Assembly: GCA_045585835.1 (NCBI GenBank)
Contig: JAZMZG010000009.1
Span: 154,863-218,862 of the forward strand
Direction: 5' to 3'
Source: CALCTE01 sp045585835
GTDB taxonomy: Bacteria > Bacillota > Clostridia > Oscillospirales > CAG-272
Length of the DNA stretch: 64,000 bases
The position numbers and the translations under genes were made by a program. This document shows positions 59,322 through 64,000 of this stretch, piece by piece. Position 1 is the first letter of the stretch, and each line of letters opens with the position of its first letter. Below the pieces are notes generated by a model. It made no database searches and was not told the origin of the DNA. It saw only the letters and a list, made by a program, of their open reading frames with translations.

Positions 59322-60695
59322 TTATTCACCAAACATTTTTTTTACTTCTATGTAGATTGCGCATTCCATTCTTTTCTTGAAAAGCTCACAGCCGCTTTCA
59401 TATACGCCCCGTATGCTTCCCGTAGCGTGATATGCGTTTGCCGCACAGCCTCCCGAGCAATAGAGCTTTGCCCAACAGTCAGCGCATTCGGGGTGCGAGT
59501 ATACGTTGCAGCTCTTGAATTCGTTGCGTACTTTTTCATTGGTGACGCCTTCGTATATGTTACCGAGCTTGAATTTCTCGTCGCCCACGAATTGATGGCA
59601 GGGGTAGAGGTCGCCCCAAGGAGTGACCGCCATATATTCCGTGCCCGAGCCGCATCCCGATATTTTCTTGTATATGCAAGGGCCGCCGGTGAGGTCTATC
59701 ATATAGTGGTAGAACGTAAAGGGACGCCCGTTTGCATTTCTTTCGAGCATAAGCTCGGCAAGCTCCTCGTATTGCTTTTTGACGATTTCGATATCTTCCT
59801 TCGTAAGTGCCGAGGGGTCTGTGGGTGCGCATACTACGGGCTCCATCGAAAGTTCTGTAAAACCGAGCTCAAGCATTGCCTTTATGTCGTTTACGAAATC
59901 GGGATTTGCGTGCGTAAAGGTGCCTCGCATATAGTAGTTTTTGCCGTCCCTTGCCTTTACGAGCTTTTGGAATTTCGGAACTATTCTGTCAAAGCTTCCG
60001 TTTCCCGAATAGTCAACTCTGAACCTATCGTGTATCTCTTTTCTGCCGTCAAGGCTTAAAACCACGTTACTGCACTCTCTGTTTGCGAAATCTATAACGT
60101 CGTCGTCGATGTTTAAGCCGTTGGTGGTAAGCGTAAAGCGGAAGTTTTTACCGGTTTCTTTTTCTCTTGCTCTCGCATATTCAACGAGCTTTTTCACAAC
60201 GTCGAAATTCATTAAAGGCTCGCCGCCGAAAAAGTCGACTTCGAGATTTGTTCGAGTGCCCGAATTTTCAATAAGAAAATCAAGCGCTCTTTTACCTGTT
60301 TCAAGGCTCATTAAGGCTCTTTCGCCCGAATATTTGCCCCCGCTTGCAAAGCAGTACGAGCAGTTTAGGTTACAGGTATGCGCAATATGAAGGCAAAGTG
60401 CCTTAATAACGCCTGATGTACGCTCCTTTAATTTATCCGCCGCTTTTTTGAAGTTATCCTCGGCAAAGAGCTTTCCGTCGTCCTCAAGTGCCCTTATTTG
60501 CTCAAAGCACTCGTCGATTTCGCTTTCCGTTGTGACGTTTTTGTATTTTTCGCACATTTGTGCGATTATTTCGTCTTTTGTTTTTTCTTCGTACAGACCT
60601 ATTATATCGAATGCAATATCGTCAACGGCGTGTATTGAGCCCGAATATACGTCGAGTACGATGTTAAGTCCGCCTTGCTTGTATTTATGTATCAT
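59322..60695 (-). CDS. Radical SAM SCIFF-type maturase (thioether-forming)
   Basis: A 457-residue radical SAM/SPASM enzyme that makes Cys-to-alpha-carbon thioether links in the SCIFF peptide. The N-terminus (HKYKQGGLNIVLDVYSGSIH) resembles the peptide-recognition domain. The radical SAM cluster is CNLNCSYCFA (about residues 107-116). The SPASM/auxiliary cluster cysteines occur in CIYKKISGCGSG, YPCHQF and CADCWAKLYCSGGC. This matches CteB-like proteins closely. The short Cys-rich precursor gene usually just upstream is not visible here. ATG with AAGGAGA upstream. Confidence 0.9.
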   Translation of the reverse strand: MIHKYKQGGLNIVLDVYSGSIHAVDDIAFDIIGLYEEKTKDEIIAQMCEKYKNVTTESEIDECFEQIRALEDDGKLFAEDNFKKAADKLKERTSGVIKALCLHIAHTCNLNCSYCFASGGKYSGERALMSLETGKRALDFLIENSGTRTNLEVDFFGGEPLMNFDVVKKLVEYARAREKETGKNFRFTLTTNGLNIDDDVIDFANRECSNVVLSLDGRKEIHDRFRVDYSGNGSFDRIVPKFQKLVKARDGKNYYMRGTFTHANPDFVNDIKAMLELGFTELSMEPVVCAPTDPSALTKEDIEIVKKQYEELAELMLERNANGRPFTFYHYMIDLTGGPCIYKKISGCGSGTEYMAVTPWGDLYPCHQFVGDEKFKLGNIYEGVTNEKVRNEFKSCNVYSHPECADCWAKLYCSGGCAANAYHATGSIRGVYESGCELFKKRMECAIYIEVKKMFGE

Positions 60696-60737
60696 AGTTC
60701 TCCTTTATCTTTCACGAAAAGTCAATTGTTTTCATTT

Positions 60738-60767
60738 ATTATAACATTTGCGGGAAAGTAAAGTCAA
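60738..60767 (-). promoter_or_regulatory. Promoter of the maturase/decarboxylase operon
   Basis: On the minus strand TTGACT (60767-60762), 18 bases, TATAAT (60743-60738), 42 bases before the maturase ATG. Confidence 0.65.
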
Positions 60768-60779
60768 TATAAAAAGGTG

Positions 60780-60808
60780 TTGAAATAAGCGTGAAAATAT
60801 GTTAAACT
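60780..60808 (+). promoter_or_regulatory. Promoter upstream of the ECF sigma gene
   Basis: TTGAAA (60780-60785), a 17-base spacer and TAAACT (60803-60808), 111 bases before the sigma-factor start. An ECF-type autoregulated promoter was not recognised. Confidence 0.5.
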
Positions 60809-60919
60809 ATACAAGCGAAAAAATTTTTAAAAAAATGTGACCTTGAGCGCAGCTTATTCGTATTATTGGTGAAGGATGCGAAAGGCGCCCGATTTTTAAG
60901 GGAGGTGAAGTATCCCGAT

Positions 60920-61411
60920 ATGACGGATAATATCGCTGCAAACTGCGAAGAAGTATATCGGACGTACGGCACGATGCTTTACAGAATATGTCTTACGTAC
61001 CTTCATTCATCTTGCGATGCGGAGGATGCGCTTCAGGATATATTTTGCAAGTATATGCTAAAGCCCAAGTCCTTCAAAAGCGAAGAACATAAAAAAGCTT
61101 GGCTTATCAAAGTTACGGCAAATCACTGCAAGGATACGTTAAGGCGAAATAAGCGGCGTCGGATACTTGAATATTCCGATGAGGCGGGCGAAGAAGCACA
61201 CGAGCCCGCAGAGGATTTCGGAGTGCTTGAAAAAATATTCGCACTTCCGGAAAAGTATAAAGAAGTATTCGTGCTTCATTATCTTGAAAACCTTTCCGTT
61301 TTGCAGATATCTTCGTCACTTGGCATTTCAACTTCAGCGGTGAAAATGCGGCTTATGAGAGGCAGAGAGCTTTTAAAAGACGTATTTTGCGAGGAGGGCG
61401 TTGAGGTTTGA
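60920..61411 (+). CDS. ECF-family RNA polymerase sigma factor
   Basis: A 163-residue alternative sigma factor with regions 2 and 4 only. Region 2: YRICLTYLHSSCDAEDALQDIF and AWLIKVTANHCKDTLRRNKR. Region 4: LPEKYKEVFVLHYLENLSVLQISS... with HTH SSSLGISTSAVKMRLMRGRE. I choose ATG 60920 with GGAGGTGA upstream; a GTG at 60905 is in frame inside that site. The next gene overlaps it, as usual for sigma/anti-sigma pairs. Confidence 0.9.
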   Translation: MTDNIAANCEEVYRTYGTMLYRICLTYLHSSCDAEDALQDIFCKYMLKPKSFKSEEHKKAWLIKVTANHCKDTLRRNKRRRILEYSDEAGEEAHEPAEDFGVLEKIFALPEKYKEVFVLHYLENLSVLQISSSLGISTSAVKMRLMRGRELLKDVFCEEGVEV

Positions 61412-62019
61412 TAGATAAGTCCATAAAAAAAGAATATGAAAAGCTCGCACCTTCCGAGGAGTGCTTTCAAAGAATACTCAAAAGGGCGCAGACCGTTGAT
61501 AATTCGCAAAATTTCAGAAAGAGTGTTTTGTCAATATCTCGTATGGGATACGTTGCGGCGGCGTTTTTGTTCGTTATCGCACTTGCGTTTTTGGTGTCTT
61601 CGGGTATGTTTGACGGCGGGAAATTCGGCGTATACTATAACGGAGATATAATAACGGAAGAATACGTAATTGCAAAAGCCGAACGCATAGAGTACGCATC
61701 AAGCGGCGTTTTGCTTGCAAGACACGATAACTCTGCGCAAGCACCTGCGCAAACGGCAAACGATGCCGTAACGCTTGAGCTTTGCGGTAAAAATGCAAAT
61801 GTTACGGTTACGGACGGAGTTATTCTTGTATACGATGAAACTCTCGGAATCTACGTTGACGTGGGGGAAACGCTTGAATTTACAGGGAAAACAAAAGTCG
61901 TTTGGGCGCTGCCTGAGCCTGCGGCTGACACATATCAGCTCACCGTGACGGGTGAAGATAAGACCTACAGCATTTTGGCATCTGCTCGGGCGGATAAGAT
62001 AATGTTAAAAATAAAATAA
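61408..62019 (+). CDS. Probable anti-sigma factor / membrane protein
   Basis: A 203-residue protein with a helical cytoplasmic N-terminus (about 1-45, EYEKLAPSEECFQRILKRA), one membrane helix (about 48-68) and an extracellular beta-rich domain (VTLELCGKNANVTVTDG...). This topology and its 4-base overlap with the sigma gene fit an anti-sigma role, though no zinc-binding HxxxCxxC is present. The start is TTG at 61408 after GAGGAGGG. Confidence 0.65.
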   Translation: MIDKSIKKEYEKLAPSEECFQRILKRAQTVDNSQNFRKSVLSISRMGYVAAAFLFVIALAFLVSSGMFDGGKFGVYYNGDIITEEYVIAKAERIEYASSGVLLARHDNSAQAPAQTANDAVTLELCGKNANVTVTDGVILVYDETLGIYVDVGETLEFTGKTKVVWALPEPAADTYQLTVTGEDKTYSILASARADKIMLKIK

Positions 62020-62052
62020 AATATAAAACAAAAACCGAAAGGAACTAAAACA

Positions 62053-62685
62053 ATGAAAAGAATCATTCTTCTCGTACTCGCACTTACACTCGTGCTCTCC
62101 TTTGTCGCTTGCGGCACTAAAAAGGATGAGACACCCGACACACCCGATACGGAAAACACAGATAATGGTGAAGAAAACAAGATCGAAGAAAAGACTTGGG
62201 GTGACGCTTCTTGCAAAGATATCTTAAACACCGTCATAAGCCAGGTAACTCTTGAGTTTTTCCCCATGTTTGACACTATCACGCCTGAAATCAACCCCAT
62301 ACAGGGACTTTGGAATGACGGTGAAACGGGCGAAGGCGGAATCGACTTTGCAGACGGCGCGGTTTATATGCCTATGATGTCCGCTCAGAGATTCGATATG
62401 GCAGTTTTTAGAGTTAAGGAAGGCACAGACGTTAACGCATATGTTAAAGATCTTGAGACGAGAAACGCAAACCAGCAGTGGATCTGCGCGACTCCTCCCG
62501 ATTTCGTAAAGGTAGTTGCTCTCGGCGACGTTGTACTTTACCTCTCCATCAATAGCGAACTTGGAGACGGAGACGCTATCGTAAATGCATTCTTGAACCC
62601 CATTCCCGTAGTTGAATTTGAGGAAGAAGTAATCGAAGATGAGATCATTGAAGACGAAACTGTTGACGGTGAAGAACTCGCATAA
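62053..62685 (+). CDS. Lipoprotein, DUF4358-like
   Basis: A 210-residue secreted lipoprotein with lipobox SFVACG, then a Thr/Asp/Glu-rich linker (residues about 22-45), a compact domain (about 48-185) with VISQVTLEFFPMFDTI and AVFRVKEGTDVNAYV, and an acidic tail of E, D, I. The domain resembles DUF4358 proteins, of unknown role. GAAAGGAACT precedes the ATG. It lies 33 bases after the probable anti-sigma gene and may be in its regulon. Confidence 0.65.
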   Translation: MKRIILLVLALTLVLSFVACGTKKDETPDTPDTENTDNGEENKIEEKTWGDASCKDILNTVISQVTLEFFPMFDTITPEINPIQGLWNDGETGEGGIDFADGAVYMPMMSAQRFDMAVFRVKEGTDVNAYVKDLETRNANQQWICATPPDFVKVVALGDVVLYLSINSELGDGDAIVNAFLNPIPVVEFEEEVIEDEIIEDETVDGEELA

Positions 62686-62701
62686 TTAAATTAAGAAATC
62701 A

Positions 62702-62737
62702 AGAGATTGCCGACATTAAAATCGGCAATTTCTCTTT
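62702..62737 (+). terminator. Hairpin terminator after the lipoprotein gene
   Basis: Stem AGAGATTGCCGA / CGGCAATTTCTCT-type pairing with an AT-rich loop and a short T-run; just before the MBOAT gene. Confidence 0.6.
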
Positions 62738-62750
62738 AAGGTGAGGAAAT

Positions 62751-64000
62751 ATGCTTTTTTCAAGTATAGAATTTTTATATTATTTTCTACCGATAACGCT
62801 CATACTGTATTTTGCCGTACCGTTTAAACTTAAGAACTTCGTACTGCTTGTCTCCAGCTTGTTCTTCTATTTCTACGGCGAGCCCATCTATATGCTGATG
62901 ATGCTCGGCACGTCATTTTATGCGTATATTCTCGGACTTTTAATAGACAGATTCAGAGAAAACAGATTTTTATCAAAACTGTTCCTTGTCTTGTCTGTTG
63001 CAGGCGAGCTTGCGGTATTGGGCGTATTTAAGTATTCCGACTTCTTTATCGAAAACGTAAACGCACTTATCGGCGGAAAGCTTAATCTGCTCGGACTTGC
63101 CCTTCCCATCGGTATAAGCTTCTATACGTTCCAGACTTTGAGCTATACTGTTGACGTATACAGAGGCGATGCTAAGGTACAGAAGAGCTTTATAAAGCTT
63201 GCGACCTACGTAACGCTTTTCCCTCAGCTTATAGCGGGCCCGATAGTACGTTATACAACGGTAGAAGAGGAGCTTACCGAGAGAACTCACTCGTTTGAGA
63301 ACTTCTCCTACGGTGCAACTCGCTTTATCATAGGTCTTTCAAAGAAGATATTGATAGCAAACGTTCTCGGAGAGCTTGTTGCCGATTTCAAAGCATCGAA
63401 CGAACAAAGCGTTCTTTACTATTGGCTTTACGCCGTATCTTATGCGCTTCATATCTATTTCGACTTCTCCGGCTATTCGGATATGGCAATCGGCTTAGGC
63501 GCTGTATTGGGTTTTCACTTCCCGGAGAATTTTAATTATCCCTATATCTCCAGATCCGTTACAGAATTTTGGCGACGCTGGCATATGACCTTAAGCAGTT
63601 GGTTTCGGGAATATGTATATATTCCTTTGGGAGGCAACCGAAAAGGATTGAAGCGGCAGTTGATAAATATATTGATCGTCTGGACTTTAACAGGTATCTG
63701 GCATGGTGCAGGTTGGAATTTCCTGCTTTGGGGCATGTGGTTTGCCCTTTGGCTTATATTAGAGAAAATATTCCTGAAAAAGGTGTTGGCTGCTTTGCCG
63801 GGAATCGTAGGTAACCTTTATACTATGTTTCTGGTCATCATTGGCTGGGTATTCTTTTCTATTGAAAGTGGCAGCCATGCTTTAAATTATCTGAAAGTTA
63901 TGCTGGGCATGGGAGAAGCCGGCTGGATACAAAGTATTTCTCTGTTTGACGGTATGGAAAATATGGTAATTTTTATTATTGCACTGATTGGTTCCACGCC
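62751..64000 (+). CDS. MBOAT-family membrane O-acyltransferase (AlgI/DltB-like), cut by window end
   Basis: The first 416 codons are open to the window edge. The many-span protein transfers acyl groups to extracellular polymers; AlgI acetylates polysaccharide and DltB moves D-alanine. Features: FFYFYGEPIYML, GISFYTFQTLSYTVDVYRG, IAGPIVRY, FDFSGYSDMAIGLGAVLGF, NFNYPY, TEFWRRWHMTLSSWFREYVYIPLGG and the catalytic His in TGIWHGAGWNF. AGGTGAGGAAAT precedes the ATG at 62751. Codon choice changes part-way (see findings). A partner SGNH/AlgJ-type gene is expected beyond the window. Confidence 0.92.
   Translation, partial: MLFSSIEFLYYFLPITLILYFAVPFKLKNFVLLVSSLFFYFYGEPIYMLMMLGTSFYAYILGLLIDRFRENRFLSKLFLVLSVAGELAVLGVFKYSDFFIENVNALIGGKLNLLGLALPIGISFYTFQTLSYTVDVYRGDAKVQKSFIKLATYVTLFPQLIAGPIVRYTTVEEELTERTHSFENFSYGATRFIIGLSKKILIANVLGELVADFKASNEQSVLYYWLYAVSYALHIYFDFSGYSDMAIGLGAVLGFHFPENFNYPYISRSVTEFWRRWHMTLSSWFREYVYIPLGGNRKGLKRQLINILIVWTLTGIWHGAGWNFLLWGMWFALWLILEKIFLKKVLAALPGIVGNLYTMFLVIIGWVFFSIESGSHALNYLKVMLGMGEAGWIQSISLFDGMENMVIFIIALIGST

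Overview
The window reads as chromosomal DNA of an endospore-forming anaerobe of the Clostridia (Bacillota). The evidence is adjacent spoIIP and gpr sporulation genes, ferredoxin-linked 2-oxoacid oxidoreductase subunits, an SCIFF-type radical SAM maturase, T-box, lysine and manganese leader RNAs, strong Shine-Dalgarno sites and several TTG starts. The species cannot be named from the sequence alone.

Layout. 1-10 kb: RNase P RNA, then a minus-strand block with a large lipoprotein, rpoD, dnaG, a tyrosine kinase for polysaccharide synthesis, spoIIP and gpr. 10-15 kb: a yybP-ykoY (Mn2+) riboswitch before a Ca2+-type P-ATPase, then an SsuABC/TauABC-like transporter on the minus strand. 15-22 kb: a plus-strand run with an HlyD-like protein, a DUF6273 protein, a DUF6062 protein, an 8-oxoguanine glycosylase and a zinc-ribbon protein, followed by pduL, a NifU-like protein and a GGGtGRT protein. 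22-25 kb: an accessory patch with two copies of a divergent HTH/SLOG module (one gutted by an in-frame deletion), a third HTH gene, a four-helix-bundle gene with a mosaic hairpin repeat, and three tRNAs. 25-28.9 kb: an amino-acid ABC transporter whose binding protein looks circularly permuted, a duplicated-domain lipoprotein and a small HTH gene. 28.9-34.2 kb: argCJBDF behind an ARG-box promoter. 34.3-41.6 kb: parA, parB, serS, two membrane-anchored proteins (one with MORN repeats), an MBL hydrolase, rlmH, coaW and a YjjG-like phosphatase.

41.6-58 kb is the most coherent and interesting part. Three operons each begin with an amino-acid-sensing leader. The first is a T-box whose specifier reads GTA (Val). 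It precedes an HTH-cupin-acyl-CoA ligase fusion, ilvE, a P-loop ATPase and a four-subunit 2-oxoacid:ferredoxin oxidoreductase. Together these could make valine from isobutyrate by reductive carboxylation. The second is a lysine riboswitch before dapA, dapB, ddh and lysA, the one-step dehydrogenase route to meso-diaminopimelate. The third is a T-box whose specifier reads CTC (Leu). It precedes a LeuA-like protein that has lost its catalytic and metal residues, a TIM-barrel/acyl-CoA ligase fusion and an amidohydrolase. The whole looks like an alternative branched-chain amino-acid supply system fed by branched short-chain acids; this is inference from gene content and leaders.

58-64 kb holds an Orn/Lys/Arg decarboxylase-fold protein, an SCIFF maturase without its peptide gene beside it, an ECF sigma factor with a likely anti-sigma partner, a lipoprotein, and a truncated MBOAT acyltransferase gene whose codon use changes part-way through.
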